From NCBI GenBank assembly GCA_020637555.1, contig JACKKF010000013.1, positions 124,001 to 188,000 on the forward strand: a DNA stretch of 64,000 nucleotides. The letters are read 5' to 3'. How positions within the stretch are numbered: the first letter of the stretch is position 1; every line of letters begins with the position of its first letter. The translations under genes were made by a program, and so were the position numbers. The notes beneath the pieces were generated by a model. It saw only the letters and a list, made by a program, of their open reading frames with translations, had not been told where the DNA came from and ran no database searches. The DNA is from Rhodobacter sp. (GTDB taxonomy: Bacteria; Pseudomonadota; Alphaproteobacteria; Rhodobacterales; Rhodobacteraceae). Shown here piece after piece: positions 1-9,852 of this stretch.

Positions 1-100
1 TCAGACCGGCCAGCCACGCAGGGCGGGCCACGAACAACCCGATCACCACCAGAAAGACCACGGTCAGAACCGCTGCACCGATTGCATAGGCGCGTGTCAT
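1..100 (-). CDS. senC: SenC/PrrC (SCO1-like) protein, N-terminus only
   Basis: The first 33 codons of a minus-strand gene run off the left edge of the window. The visible N-terminus starts MTRAYAIGAA and continues as one strongly hydrophobic segment (about residues 6-25), as expected for the membrane anchor of SCO1/SenC-family copper chaperones. The assignment rests mainly on position: senC (prrC) lies divergently next to regB in Rhodobacter-type genomes, followed by regA. The thioredoxin-fold part and the CxxxC copper motif are outside the window and could not be checked. The spacing to regB is about 100 bp, room for one divergent promoter region. Confidence 0.55.
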   Translation of the reverse strand, partial: MTRAYAIGAAVLTVVFLVVIGLFVARPAWLAGL

Positions 101-199
101 GTCTCGCTCTCCGTTCCGTTCATCCTGTGCGCGCGCTTGATGCCCCAGCCTGCCGCGCTTATCAATGCGCGAACCCGTGACCGCGACAACAGGCCGCCA

Positions 200-1585
200 A
201 TGGACACGCCCGCCCCGGGACAGATGAACCGCGATGTGCAGGGCCACTGGGTCCGGCTGGAAACGCTGACCCGCGTGCGCTGGCTGGCGGTCGCCGGGCA
301 GATCGCGGCACTCCTGGTCGCGCGCTTTGTCTTCGATCTGGAATTCGCGCTGGTCGTCTGCCTGTCCGTTGTCGGCGTTTCCGCCGTATCGAACGTCATC
401 AGCACCTTTGTCTTCCCCCGCTCGAAACGCCTGTCCGAAATCGAGGCCCTGCTGACGCTTCTGTTCGACACGACGCAACTGTCCCTGCTGCTGTTCCTGA
501 CCGGCGGCTTGAACAACCCCTTTGCCCTGCTGCTGATCGCGCCGGTGACGATCGCCGGCACCGCGTTGCAGCTCAGGTCGATCCTGATCCTCGGCGGGGC
601 CACGATGCTGCTGGCGTCGCTGCTGGCGTTTTCGTTCGAACCCCTGACCCTGGGCGGGGATCCTCTGCTGCTGCCCGATCTGTTCCGATTCGGCTTCTGG
701 TTGGCGCTGGTCATCGGAATCGTCTTCATCGGGTTCTATTCACGCTCGATCGCGAGTGAAAAGCACGCCCTGACCGAGGCCCTGCTGGCGATGCGCATGG
801 CGCTGGCACGCGAACAGAAGCTGACCGACCTGGGCGGCGTGGTCGCGGCCGCCGCGCATGAACTGGGCACACCGCTGGCGACGATCCGGCTGATCTCGGG
901 CGAGTTGATGGACGCCCTCAGCGATCCCGAGCAGGCCGAGGACGCCCGTGTCATCCGCGAGCAGACCGACCGCTGCCGCGCCATCCTGCGATCCATGGGG
1001 CAGGCCGGAAAGGACGACCTGCACATGCGCCACGCGCCGCTGCAGGCCGTGCTGGCCGATGCCGCCGCGCCCCACACCGACCGCGGGCCGCAGGTGCATT
1101 TCGACATGCTGGGCACGGCCGGTTCAATGCCCGAGATCCAGCGCAGGCCGGAAATCCTGCATGGTCTGCGCAACCTGATCCAGAACGCCGTGGATTTCGC
1201 GCAAGGCCATGTCTGGATCGAGGCCGGCTGGACAGACACACGCATCCATCTGCGGGTGATCGACGACGGGGCGGGCTATCCGCCGAACCTGCTGGACCGG
1301 ATCGGCGAACCCTATCTGCGCGACCGGCGCGCCGATGACGCGCGCAACGATCCGCGCCCGGGCTACGAGGGGATGGGGCTGGGCCTGTTCATCGCCAAGA
1401 CGCTGCTGGAACGCACTGGCGCGACCGTCCGGTTCGACAACTGCACCAACCCGGATCGCCTGCCCCGCGGATTTGCCGGCCCGCGTTGCGGGGCCATGGC
1501 CGAAGTGACCTGGCCACGCCGCGCGATCGAGGCCGACGCCCGTCGCGCGCTGGGCGAGAACGCGCAGATCGACAACGATCCGTAA
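200..1585 (+). CDS. regB: Redox-sensing histidine kinase RegB/PrrB
   Basis: Membrane-bound sensor kinase of the global RegB/RegA redox system, which phosphorylates RegA when the quinone pool or cysteine state signals low oxygen. Using the ATG at 200 (461 residues), an N-terminal half with about six hydrophobic segments carries the ubiquinone-site heptapeptide GGLNNPF at residues 102-108. The H-box AAAAHELGTPLATI puts the phosphorylated His near 220, and the redox-active Cys near 259 sits in EQTDRCRAIL. The C-terminal ATPase domain has an N-box around NLIQNAVDFA and the G-boxes DDGAGYP and GLGLFIAK. An upstream TTG at 137 would add 21 unconvincing residues, and an ATG at 227 is also possible. 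It is divergent from senC. The targets (photosynthesis, nitrogen or carbon fixation, oxidases) cannot be inferred here. Confidence 0.93.
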   Translation: MDTPAPGQMNRDVQGHWVRLETLTRVRWLAVAGQIAALLVARFVFDLEFALVVCLSVVGVSAVSNVISTFVFPRSKRLSEIEALLTLLFDTTQLSLLLFLTGGLNNPFALLLIAPVTIAGTALQLRSILILGGATMLLASLLAFSFEPLTLGGDPLLLPDLFRFGFWLALVIGIVFIGFYSRSIASEKHALTEALLAMRMALAREQKLTDLGGVVAAAAHELGTPLATIRLISGELMDALSDPEQAEDARVIREQTDRCRAILRSMGQAGKDDLHMRHAPLQAVLADAAAPHTDRGPQVHFDMLGTAGSMPEIQRRPEILHGLRNLIQNAVDFAQGHVWIEAGWTDTRIHLRVIDDGAGYPPNLLDRIGEPYLRDRRADDARNDPRPGYEGMGLGLFIAKTLLERTGATVRFDNCTNPDRLPRGFAGPRCGAMAEVTWPRRAIEADARRALGENAQIDNDP

Positions 1586-1671
1586 ACGGGTCTTAACCCG
1601 GATTTAACCAATCGGACCGAATCCTGACGCCGACTCGTGACGGATCGCGAGACAGGTTTCAGGAAGATCCC

Positions 1672-3243
1672 ATGCAGATGACGTTCGCACTTGCCCTCGT
1701 CCTCGTCGGAACTTCGGCGCTGACGGCTTTGGCCATTCTCATGTTCGCAGGCGCCCTGGGCAAACCCCGGATCCGGGCGACCGGCGCGGTCACGGCGGCG
1801 GGCGATGCGGCCTTTCTGTTCGATGGTCAGACCCTGCTGGATGCCAACCAACGCGGTCACAGGCTGCTCGATTCCCTGCACCGGACCGCAGGCGAGGACG
1901 GCACCGACTGGGGCCGCCTGACCCGTCACCTGCTGCGCGAGTTTCCCGATCTGACCCAGGCGTTGACGGATCTGCCGACCACCCGGCACGCGCTGCTGAA
2001 AGGCCCCGACGGGCGCGAAACCGACCTGCGGCTGGACTGGGTCGAAGGCATGCAACGTCTGACGCTGATCGACACCCTGGCCGAAGATGCCAGCATCGTC
2101 CTGGATCGACTGAGCTATCGCGCCCTGCAAGAGGAGCTGACCCTTCTGCGCCAGGTCTGTGAATCGGCGCCGCTGCTGTTGTGGCGCGAGACCGACGGCG
2201 GCCAGGTCACCTGGGCGAACGACGCCTATCTGCGCCGCGCCAGCGATTCGCAGCGCGGTGAACCGATGTCCTGGCCGCTGCCCTCGCTGTTCCCGGTGGC
2301 CGAACCCGGTGCGGGTGCCCGGGTCGGTCTGCCCGCCACCGGCAACGCCCGCCCCGCCTGGTTCGATGTCACGCGCATCGACGACGGGGACGGCACGCTG
2401 GTCTACGCCCTGCCGGCGGACGAGGCCCATCAGGCCGAACGCACCAAGCGCGACTTCATCCAGACGCTGACGAAAACCTTCGCCACCCTGCCCATCGGCC
2501 TGGCGGTGTTCGACCGCGCGCGCCGCCTGCAGATGTTCAACCCCGCCCTGACCGACCTGACCGAGCTTGAGCCCGAATTCCTGCTGTCCCGCCCCGGGAT
2601 CGAGGGTTTCCTCAACCGGATGCGGGAAAAGCATGTGATGCCCGAACCGCGCGACTATCGGACCTGGGCGCGCCGCCTGCTCGAGATCGAGACCTCGGCA
2701 CCTGGCGGCGACTTCGCGGAAACCTGGTCCCTGCCCGGCGGGCAGACCTACAGGTTCTCGGCCAGTCCGCATCCCGATGGCGCGCTGGCCTTCCTGATCG
2801 AGGATATCACCTCGGAAACGCATCTGACCCGCAATGTCCGCGCCGAGATGGAGACCAGCCAATCGGTCCTGAACCAGTTGGACGATGCGATCGCCGTCTT
2901 TGCCCCGAACGGGCACCTGGTGCTGACCAACACCGCCTTCACCCGTTTGTGGACCCTGGAAGGCGAAGAGTCGCTGGGCGCGGTGACCCTGCCCGAGGCC
3001 CTGCAGAACTGGCGCGAGGCCAGCAATGACCCCGATCTTTGGGCGCGTGTCGCGGCACTGGGCCGCGCCGGAGCATCGGACGGCAAACCCGTGCGCGGCG
3101 TGATGCGGATGGAGGATGGCGAAACGCTGACCATCGAAGCCCGCCGCACATCAACCGGCGCGCTAATGATCGCCTTTTCGAATGACGCCCCGCCGGCGCT
3201 GGCCACCACCCCGCGCGCGCAGGTTCTCAGGGCCAGTGCATAG
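1672..3243 (+). CDS. PAS-domain protein without recognisable output domain
   Basis: A 523-residue protein with one N-terminal transmembrane segment (about residues 5-25, rich in L/V/A) followed by several PAS-like segments; FNPALTDLTELEPEFLLSRPG and later NTAFTRLWTLEGEESL are typical PAS core text. I see no histidine-kinase H-box or ATPase motifs, no GGDEF/EAL and no DNA-binding helix, so it looks like a sensor stripped of its catalytic part, or a scaffold that signals through partners. It follows regB on the same strand after 86 bp and could be co-transcribed with it, which suggests but does not prove a link to redox signalling. It converges on trxA. Family recognition is limited to PAS; its function is unknown. 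Confidence 0.7.
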   Translation: MQMTFALALVLVGTSALTALAILMFAGALGKPRIRATGAVTAAGDAAFLFDGQTLLDANQRGHRLLDSLHRTAGEDGTDWGRLTRHLLREFPDLTQALTDLPTTRHALLKGPDGRETDLRLDWVEGMQRLTLIDTLAEDASIVLDRLSYRALQEELTLLRQVCESAPLLLWRETDGGQVTWANDAYLRRASDSQRGEPMSWPLPSLFPVAEPGAGARVGLPATGNARPAWFDVTRIDDGDGTLVYALPADEAHQAERTKRDFIQTLTKTFATLPIGLAVFDRARRLQMFNPALTDLTELEPEFLLSRPGIEGFLNRMREKHVMPEPRDYRTWARRLLEIETSAPGGDFAETWSLPGGQTYRFSASPHPDGALAFLIEDITSETHLTRNVRAEMETSQSVLNQLDDAIAVFAPNGHLVLTNTAFTRLWTLEGEESLGAVTLPEALQNWREASNDPDLWARVAALGRAGASDGKPVRGVMRMEDGETLTIEARRTSTGALMIAFSNDAPPALATTPRAQVLRASA

Positions 3244-3247
3244 CACG

Positions 3248-3271
3248 ACGCCGGGCACGATGGCCCGGCGT
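3248..3271. terminator. Hairpin between convergent PAS gene and trxA
   Basis: A perfect 9-bp stem (ACGCCGGGC / GCCCGGCGT) with a 6-base loop lies 5 bases after the stop of the PAS gene and 26 bases beyond the trxA stop. There is no T-run, so it is a candidate bidirectional terminator or transcript end rather than a textbook intrinsic terminator. Confidence 0.5.
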
Positions 3272-3296
3272 GTGCGATCGGTCCCTGGCGGGCGGA

Positions 3297-3617
3297 TCAG
3301 ATCGAGGATTCGATCCAGCTTTGCAGCGCGGCCTTGGGCGCGGCGCCGACCTTGTTCGCAACGATCTTGCCGTCCTTGACCAGGAACAACGCCGGAATGC
3401 CGCGGATGCCCATGGCAGCGGTCACTTGCGGGTTCTCGTCGACGTTGACCTTGGCGATCTTCACCCGGCCTTCGAACTCGGTCGACAGTTCTTCCAGCGC
3501 CGGGCCGATCTGACGGCAGGGGCCGCACCACTCCGCCCAGAAATCGATGACGACGGGAAGGTCGCTGTTGCGCACTTCGGCGTCGAAGGTGGCGTCGGTC
3601 ACGGGAAAGGTAGCCAT
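3297..3617 (-). CDS. trxA: Thioredoxin
   Basis: Cytoplasmic disulfide reductase of 106 residues, the usual size for TrxA. The active site WCGPC occupies residues 31-35, preceded by VVIDFWAE, and the cis-proline turn is in GIRGIPALFLVKDG. It is a dithiol donor for ribonucleotide reductase, methionine sulfoxide reductase and similar enzymes, re-reduced by thioredoxin reductase. The start ATG has a strong AGGAGA ribosome-binding site. It lies 51 bp downstream of addA on the same strand, an arrangement common in alphaproteobacteria, and is probably the distal gene of the tsaE-addB-addA-trxA unit, although the gap leaves room for its own promoter. Confidence 0.97.
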   Translation of the reverse strand: MATFPVTDATFDAEVRNSDLPVVIDFWAEWCGPCRQIGPALEELSTEFEGRVKIAKVNVDENPQVTAAMGIRGIPALFLVKDGKIVANKVGAAPKAALQSWIESSI

Positions 3618-3668
3618 GGGGTGTCTCCTGAAGGGAATCTGGTCGGGCTGGAAATGCTCTGTCGATAC

Positions 3669-6600
3669 CTATGTAGGCCCCACATCCGGGTCAAGCCCGG
3701 CGCGGCCAAGAGCCGCGCCTGTCGCCCCAGCCGACAAAGGCATCAACGTGGCAGTCGCCGTCCACAAGAGCGCGGTCTCGATCCGGCGACCGGGATAAAG
3801 GCCCGCCAGCAGATGGGCATAGGCCCCCATCTGCCTGAGCAGCCCCTCGGGAACCTGTTCGGCTGTTGCGGGGACCTGCCGGTTCGATTTGAAATCCACG
3901 GCGAGAACGCGATCCGGTTCGATCAGCAGGCGGTCGATGATCCCCCACATCGCGCGTCCCCGCCAGCTGCCGGACAAGGCGACCTCGACCAGCGCATCGC
4001 CGGACAGAATCGGCGCCAGCGCCGGGGCGTTCAGCACGGCCATCGCCTCGGCCAGAACCTCGGGCGCGGCGGCGGCCAGAACCTGGCCCCGCGCCAGGCG
4101 CTGCGCGGGTGGCAGTGGGGACAGATCTTCGAGCAGCCGGTGGATCAAAAGGCCCCGCTCCAGGGCAACCTCGGTTTCGTCGCCAGCGCCGGGCAGGGCC
4201 TTTGCCCCGCCCAGCGCGCTGGGGGTCAGCATCGGCGGGGTGGCGGGCGCCGGCGGCAGGGTCGGCAGATCCACGGCGGCCACGGCCGGCGGCGCGGCCG
4301 CGACGGATACCGACCGGTCTGGCCAGTCACCATGCGCATGCCGCAACCCGGCGCCGGTGGGAAAATCGCAGGCCACGGGCGCCAGGGCCTGCATGGCCGT
4401 CGCGACGCGGCCATACCAGCTTCCCGACCCCTCGACATCGCCGGCACCGCAGACGATCAACCACTTCTCGGCACGGGTCAGCGCCACATAAAGCAGGCGA
4501 TCGCTCTCCTCGCTGCGCAGGGTCGACTCGGCGGCATCGGCCTCCTGCTGGGCGATGCTGGCCTCGGCACTGGCGGCACGCAGGATCGGCACCCCCTGGG
4601 CGAGGGCGACCACATTGCGGTGCCGGTCCGGGCGCGCCGCGGTATCGGGCAGGATGACGACGGGCGCTTCCAGCCCTTTCGAGCCATGCACCGTCATCAC
4701 GCGAAGCCGATGCCCAGCCGATTCCGACTGGCGCTTGACCTCGGCGTCCGAGGCGGCAAGCCACCCCAGAAACCCGTCGAGCGAGGGGACATGCCCGTCC
4801 TCGTAGCTGAGCGCCAGATCGACAAAGGCTTCCAGGGCCTCGTCCACCTCGGCACCGAAACGCGCCCGGATGCGCCGGCGACCATCATGCCGCGTCAGCG
4901 CCCGTTCGATCAGTTCATACGGCCTGAGAAAATCGACCTGCCCGCGCAGATCGTCCAGCACGGCGCGGGTCGCGGCATGGGCGGGATCCGCGCGCAGACG
5001 CTCCCACAGATAGCCGGGCCGGCCGTGGGCCAGCCGGAACAACGCGTCCTCGCTCCAGCCGAACAAGGGCGAGCGCAGGGCCACCGCAAGCGACAGGTCA
5101 TCCTCGGGCAGGGCCAGGAACCGCAACAGGGCGATCAGGTCCTTGATCGCCAGTTCCTCGCCCAACACCAGGCGATCGGCTCCGGCAATCGCCAGTCCCT
5201 GCGCCTTGCACGCCCGGATCAGCGCGCTGAACAACAGCGCCCGCCGCCGCACCAGGATCAGCACATCGCCCTCGTGCAGAGGACGCGGGCCATCCCTGGT
5301 CTCAATCTGTTCGCCCCGGTCGATCATGGCGCGGATCTCGGCGGCGACGGCGCGGGCCAGCACCACGTCGGGATTGTCGGGCGCGACCCGGTCCATCGGA
5401 TCGTCCCATTCGGTCTCGTCGGGCTTGTCGGTTTTCGGCACGGCTGGCCAGAGATCGACCCGGCCGGCCATGCCCTGGAAAAAGGCCAGGTGTTCAGGCG
5501 CACCGCCCAGGCCGCCCGATTCCTGCGCAAAACACTGATCGACCAGGCGCAGCACCGCATCCGAGGACCGGAACGAGTGCCGCAATTCCATCAGCGCCAG
5601 CCCCTGCCCGGAATCCGCCAGCCGTTGACGGAAGCGTTCGCGCGTTGTCTCGAACCCGTGCAGATCGGCACCCTGAAAGGAATAGATCGACTGCTTGCGA
5701 TCGCCCACCACGAAGATCGTGCGCAGATCCTCGCGGGCGCCCTGCCCGGCGGTGAACTCTTGCGTCAACTGGTCGATGACCTGCCACTGTTCGGGGCTGG
5801 TATCCTGGGCCTCGTCCACCAGGATGTGGTCGATGCCGCCGTCCAGCTTGAACAGCACCCATTGCGCCACGTCACTGACACTCAGAAGCCGACGCGCCAG
5901 ACGGATCAGATCGTCGAAATCCAGCCAACCGCGCTGGGCCTTGGCGGCGTCGAACGCCGGCAGCCAAAGCCGCGCAAACCGATGCAGCGCCTCGGCGATC
6001 CCCAGGGCCGTCAGGCCGATCCGCAGGGCGCGCCCGTCCTGAACCCTCTCGCCCAGGGCATCCAGCGCCGCCAGATCATCGGGGCCGATGGTCTTGGCGG
6101 TGTCCTTGGTCACATGCTTGCCCGTCTTGGCGGCAAAGGGCGTCTTGGTCCTGGCCCCGGCCAACAGCTTGCCCTCCAGCAGCGGCAGGTCGGCAAACCC
6201 GTGCCACTGCGCCAGCGCATCCGCCAACCTGTTGTCATTGGTCCCGCCCGCGCGCAGCTTGGGGATGAGGCGGGAAAAGAGATCGGCCTCGTCACCTGTC
6301 AGAACATCGGCCTCCAACCGGGCCAGAGTATAGCCCCGCGGCACGTCGAACAGCGCGTTCAGATCGGGCATGTCGCCGTCAAAAGCGTCTCTATGCTTGC
6401 CGATTTCCGCCAACAGGGTGCCAAAGGCCTCCTCGTTCAGGCGCTGCAACAGTGCCGACATCGCCTCGGCCTCGGGCCCCCGGGCAAAACGATCCAGCAG
6501 TTCGACCCTCAGCTGTTGCAGGCTGCGCTCCTCGACCTCGGAGAAATCGGGCGAGACCGCCGCTTCCAGCGGAAACCGCCTGAGCAGAGACGAACAGAAC

Positions 6601-6965
6601 GCATGGATCGTCTGGATCTTCAGCCCGCCCGGAGTTTCGATGGCCCGGGCAAACAGGCGGCGCGCATTGAGCAGAAGCTCGGCGTCGCCGGGCGGCTCAT
6701 CCAGCGCCTGCAACTGGCGCTGAAGCGCGGCATCCGACAACATTGCCCATTCGCCCAATCGCTTGAAAAGGCGGTTCTGCATCTCGCTGGCGGCGGCCTT
6801 GGTGTAAGTCAGGCACAGAATGCGTTGCGGGGGCGTGCCGTTCAGCAACAGCCGGGCCACCCGGTCGATCAGAACCTTGGTCTTGCCTGAGCCCGCGTTG
6901 GCAGCCAGCCAGGTCGACTCCCGCGGCGCCGCCGCACGGATCTGGTTCAGCGTCGCCTCATCCAT
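3669..6965 (-). CDS. addA: Double-strand break repair helicase-nuclease AddA
   Basis: Catalytic subunit of the alphaproteobacterial AddAB complex, the functional counterpart of RecBCD: a UvrD-family 3'-5' helicase that unwinds and resects broken ends for RecA loading. The 1098-residue protein shows Walker A ANAGSGKTKVL near the N-terminus, DEAQDTSPEQW (motif II), VVGDRKQSIYSFQGAD (motif III) and TVHGSKGLEAPVV (motif V). A C-terminal RecB-type nuclease has the active-site stretch VLAVDFKSNR followed by GAYAHLL. The ATG at 6965 is chosen because it forms an 8-bp ATGGATGA overlap with the addB stop; longer upstream starts would lie inside addB. It is coupled to addB and followed by trxA. Confidence 0.95.
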   Translation of the reverse strand: MDEATLNQIRAAAPRESTWLAANAGSGKTKVLIDRVARLLLNGTPPQRILCLTYTKAAASEMQNRLFKRLGEWAMLSDAALQRQLQALDEPPGDAELLLNARRLFARAIETPGGLKIQTIHAFCSSLLRRFPLEAAVSPDFSEVEERSLQQLRVELLDRFARGPEAEAMSALLQRLNEEAFGTLLAEIGKHRDAFDGDMPDLNALFDVPRGYTLARLEADVLTGDEADLFSRLIPKLRAGGTNDNRLADALAQWHGFADLPLLEGKLLAGARTKTPFAAKTGKHVTKDTAKTIGPDDLAALDALGERVQDGRALRIGLTALGIAEALHRFARLWLPAFDAAKAQRGWLDFDDLIRLARRLLSVSDVAQWVLFKLDGGIDHILVDEAQDTSPEQWQVIDQLTQEFTAGQGAREDLRTIFVVGDRKQSIYSFQGADLHGFETTRERFRQRLADSGQGLALMELRHSFRSSDAVLRLVDQCFAQESGGLGGAPEHLAFFQGMAGRVDLWPAVPKTDKPDETEWDDPMDRVAPDNPDVVLARAVAAEIRAMIDRGEQIETRDGPRPLHEGDVLILVRRRALLFSALIRACKAQGLAIAGADRLVLGEELAIKDLIALLRFLALPEDDLSLAVALRSPLFGWSEDALFRLAHGRPGYLWERLRADPAHAATRAVLDDLRGQVDFLRPYELIERALTRHDGRRRIRARFGAEVDEALEAFVDLALSYEDGHVPSLDGFLGWLAASDAEVKRQSESAGHRLRVMTVHGSKGLEAPVVILPDTAARPDRHRNVVALAQGVPILRAASAEASIAQQEADAAESTLRSEESDRLLYVALTRAEKWLIVCGAGDVEGSGSWYGRVATAMQALAPVACDFPTGAGLRHAHGDWPDRSVSVAAAPPAVAAVDLPTLPPAPATPPMLTPSALGGAKALPGAGDETEVALERGLLIHRLLEDLSPLPPAQRLARGQVLAAAAPEVLAEAMAVLNAPALAPILSGDALVEVALSGSWRGRAMWGIIDRLLIEPDRVLAVDFKSNRQVPATAEQVPEGLLRQMGAYAHLLAGLYPGRRIETALLWTATATLMPLSAGATGAALGRAGLDPDVGPT

Positions 6966-9852
6966 CGGCATCCCCCACACGCCGGGTTTCGGCGGCATCG
7001 CCTGGCAACCATTCGCCACGCCGCGCCAGCGCGTCATAGTCCCCATGATGGCGTTCCAGCTCGACGGCCCGAAGCGCCGTGAATCCCTGCCCGGGATCGG
7101 CGTAGCGGGCGATCAAGGTCGCCAACCGGCGGCGATGCTCTGCCAGCATTTCCGGCGCGACATCGGCCGCGACCTGCTTGAAACTGGTGCCCAGGCCGAT
7201 GAACGCCGCGCTTTCCACCGTCTCGGGGTCGATCCCCTTGAAGGCGCCCTCCTCGGCCATGAGGGACAGAAGGATCAACTGCTTGTTGAAATGTTCCTGC
7301 TGCTTTGGGCTGGGCGGCGCGCCGGTCTTGTAGTCGTATAGCCTCAGCCGGCCATCCGGCGCGCGGTCGATCCGGTCGGGCTGCCCGGTCAGCGTGAACG
7401 GCGGATCCACCAGATGCAGCACGCCCTTTTCCTCGGTCAGGACAGGTGTTCCATCCAGCCCCGCGTTCCAGGCGACAAAGGCGCCCGCGATCCGGTGCAA
7501 CCGTGCCAGCCAGTGCAGCCGGGTGGCGTGCCAGGGACATTCCTCGGCCAGAATCGTCTCTGCAATGGCGAAAAACGCATCGACCGACCCGGGTGTTCCG
7601 GGTGGATACTGCTGCACATAGGCGTCGGGAATCCGATGCAGCACCGTGCCCCTGAGCCGCGCGTCGGCCTCGGCCGCCAAGGGATCGAGCGGCTTGAGAC
7701 GCAGGATGCGTTCTGCATAGATCGCATAGGGATCGCGGATCAGGGTTTCGAACCGGGTCACGGGCAACTCGGTCAGACGGGCCGCGGCCGGGGGCGCCGG
7801 CGCGGGCCGGGGATTGCGCTGGGCGCAGGCGGAGGGAACCGCGCGCAGATCGCTTTCCAGTGTCTCGGACAGGTCCAGCCAGGTGCGTCCGCGCGCGCGC
7901 ATGAGGCTCAAGGCCTCGTCACCGCGCTGCTCGGGCAAGCCCGCAATCAGGTTCAACAGCCGGTTCAACCAGCGCGAGGGCACTGTCTCGGCCTCGGCAT
8001 TGCGGGTGGCGCGGCTGAGAACCACCGAGGCGGCGCCGGCGGCCTGCTGAAAATCATGCGCCGACAGGCCGATCTGGCGCTCAGGCAACAACAGCCCTGC
8101 TTCCATCCGCATGCGGCGATTGAACCAGGGATCGGGACTGGTGGCCGCAGGCCAGGTGCCCTCGGTCAGGCCGCCCAGAACCACCAGATCCGCCCCTTGA
8201 GCCCGGGCCTCCAACGTGCCCCAGATCATGACCCGAGGGTCGGATTCACGGCTTTCGCGGACTTCGCGGCCAACAAAAAGTGTCTCTAACAACGCGGAAT
8301 AGTCGAAAGACAGCATGGCACCGCCGAATTCCGACTGCTGGGTCAGATCGTCGAACAGCGCGCGCGCCTCGATGCCGGCGGCCTCGGTCCAGAGCTCTCC
8401 GGTGCCCGCACCCGAGAGTCCGCAGGCAAGCCGTGTCGCCAGCGCCTCATGCGCGCTGACCCAGTCGGTCAACGCCCGTTCCCCCGCGCCGGGCAGGGCC
8501 TGGATCAGGGAAACCAGCCACTCCGTCCACGGCGCACGATCCTCGGCCCTGGCAGCCCAGGCGCCCAGCGCGGCAGCATCGGGATAGGGGATGGTGTTGC
8601 GCCTGAAATGCATCTCGAGATCGCGCACATGCCGCAAATGCGTGCCCCGATCCGCCGCGCTGTGGGCGATCGGATGCTTGAGCAAGGCTATCAGGCTCTC
8701 GGCGCTGGCATTTCCACCCAGCAAGGCCGCGGTCTGGCGCAGAAATCGCCCCGGGGCGGACAGTGACAGCGGGCGCCCCGCGCTGTCGTCAGGGCGCAGA
8801 TGCCACCGGTCCAACGCCGCTGTCACGCGCCGGGCAAGGGCACGATCCGGCGTTATCAGAGCCGCTTTTCGGCCCGAAACTGCCGCATCCCGCAAGCAGA
8901 GCGCGATGGCGAGGGCCTCGTGTCGGGGTGTCGGGGCCTCGATCAGGGACAAACCGCGCGAGGCAAGGGTCATGTCCCCCAGGGCGGGGCCATCCAGCAG
9001 CCACTGATCGGTCACCGGCGCGGGCCTGAGAGCCAACGAAATCAAGGCGTTGCGCGCCGAATCTGGAGCAGCGTCCGCCGTCCAGGGCTGCACGGGGCGG
9101 AACCGGGCGAACCGGAACTGGGGGTGATCCTCGCCCGTGAGTGGATTATCGAGGTTTTTCCATATCTTGTCAGGCATCATGAAGTCATGGCCCGGCAACA
9201 CCAGCGCCCCTTGCGGCAAGCGCGAGACCGCCTGCATCAGCAACGCCGCCGGTCCACGCGAACCGGTCGACCCCGCCACGATCACCGGATGCTGCGGCGG
9301 TTCATGCCGCCATTGCGCGGTCAATCGCTGAACCGCCGCCCTGAGCCGCGCCTGCGACCCCGAGGTCGGCCCCAGGAATCCCGCGATCAACCGGATGAAC
9401 CGCAGGGATCGGTCCCAATGCTGCGAGTGCTGGCTGACGTCGAGCGAGTCGAGAACATCCAGCGAGACCCCCTCGCCCTGCATTTCATCAAGCAGGGAAA
9501 ACAGGCTCTCAGCCAGGGAAAACGCGGCTGACGTGGGGCCCAGATCGGGCTGGCTCTGCAACAGCTGGCGGATCAGTTGCGCCAGTTCCAGCCGGGTGCG
9601 CAAGGGGGCTCCCTCGCCCTCGGCCAGATCCGAGATCAGCCGGATACGCGGCAGAAACCCGGGGCCCAGGTCCATGAGCGCGTCGCGCAGGCGGACCTGC
9701 ATGCGGGCCGTGTTGACCAGAACCTCGACACGGGCAATGGCCTCGGGCGGATGCGGGCGAAGCCGGTCACGCAAGCCCTGCGCCAGAACGCGGGGAAAAT
9801 CGGCACCGGGTGGCACACCGAAAACGCGCGGGTCGGGGGTAGGGTCAAACAT
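6958..9852 (-). CDS. addB: Double-strand break repair protein AddB
   Basis: The 964-residue partner of AddA. It combines a degenerate helicase-like body with a C-terminal RecB-family nuclease and is needed for stable AddAB and for processing the strand opposite to AddA. The nuclease motif LYDYKTGAPPSPKQQ is clear near residue 860. The N-terminus (MFDPTPDPRVFGVPPG) matches alphaproteobacterial AddB, which typically begins with a short VFGVPPG-like text. Its ATG is embedded in the last codons of tsaE (8-bp ATGTTTGA overlap) and its end overlaps addA, so the three genes are translationally coupled. In related genomes I recall two cell-wall-recycling genes between tsaE and addB; they are absent here. 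Confidence 0.93.
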   Translation of the reverse strand: MFDPTPDPRVFGVPPGADFPRVLAQGLRDRLRPHPPEAIARVEVLVNTARMQVRLRDALMDLGPGFLPRIRLISDLAEGEGAPLRTRLELAQLIRQLLQSQPDLGPTSAAFSLAESLFSLLDEMQGEGVSLDVLDSLDVSQHSQHWDRSLRFIRLIAGFLGPTSGSQARLRAAVQRLTAQWRHEPPQHPVIVAGSTGSRGPAALLMQAVSRLPQGALVLPGHDFMMPDKIWKNLDNPLTGEDHPQFRFARFRPVQPWTADAAPDSARNALISLALRPAPVTDQWLLDGPALGDMTLASRGLSLIEAPTPRHEALAIALCLRDAAVSGRKAALITPDRALARRVTAALDRWHLRPDDSAGRPLSLSAPGRFLRQTAALLGGNASAESLIALLKHPIAHSAADRGTHLRHVRDLEMHFRRNTIPYPDAAALGAWAARAEDRAPWTEWLVSLIQALPGAGERALTDWVSAHEALATRLACGLSGAGTGELWTEAAGIEARALFDDLTQQSEFGGAMLSFDYSALLETLFVGREVRESRESDPRVMIWGTLEARAQGADLVVLGGLTEGTWPAATSPDPWFNRRMRMEAGLLLPERQIGLSAHDFQQAAGAASVVLSRATRNAEAETVPSRWLNRLLNLIAGLPEQRGDEALSLMRARGRTWLDLSETLESDLRAVPSACAQRNPRPAPAPPAAARLTELPVTRFETLIRDPYAIYAERILRLKPLDPLAAEADARLRGTVLHRIPDAYVQQYPPGTPGSVDAFFAIAETILAEECPWHATRLHWLARLHRIAGAFVAWNAGLDGTPVLTEEKGVLHLVDPPFTLTGQPDRIDRAPDGRLRLYDYKTGAPPSPKQQEHFNKQLILLSLMAEEGAFKGIDPETVESAAFIGLGTSFKQVAADVAPEMLAEHRRRLATLIARYADPGQGFTALRAVELERHHGDYDALARRGEWLPGDAAETRRVGDADG

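Noticed and set aside
101..199. FnrL box (TTGAT-N4-ATCAA) between senC and regB
   Set aside because: TTGAT and ATCAA half sites occur, but about 20 bases apart instead of four; not a valid site.
3270..6890. Very long open frame on the plus strand, opposite addA
   Set aside because: It is fully antisense to a clear AddA, has Gln/Arg/Gly-rich low-complexity composition and no motif. Long antisense frames are expected at this G+C content.
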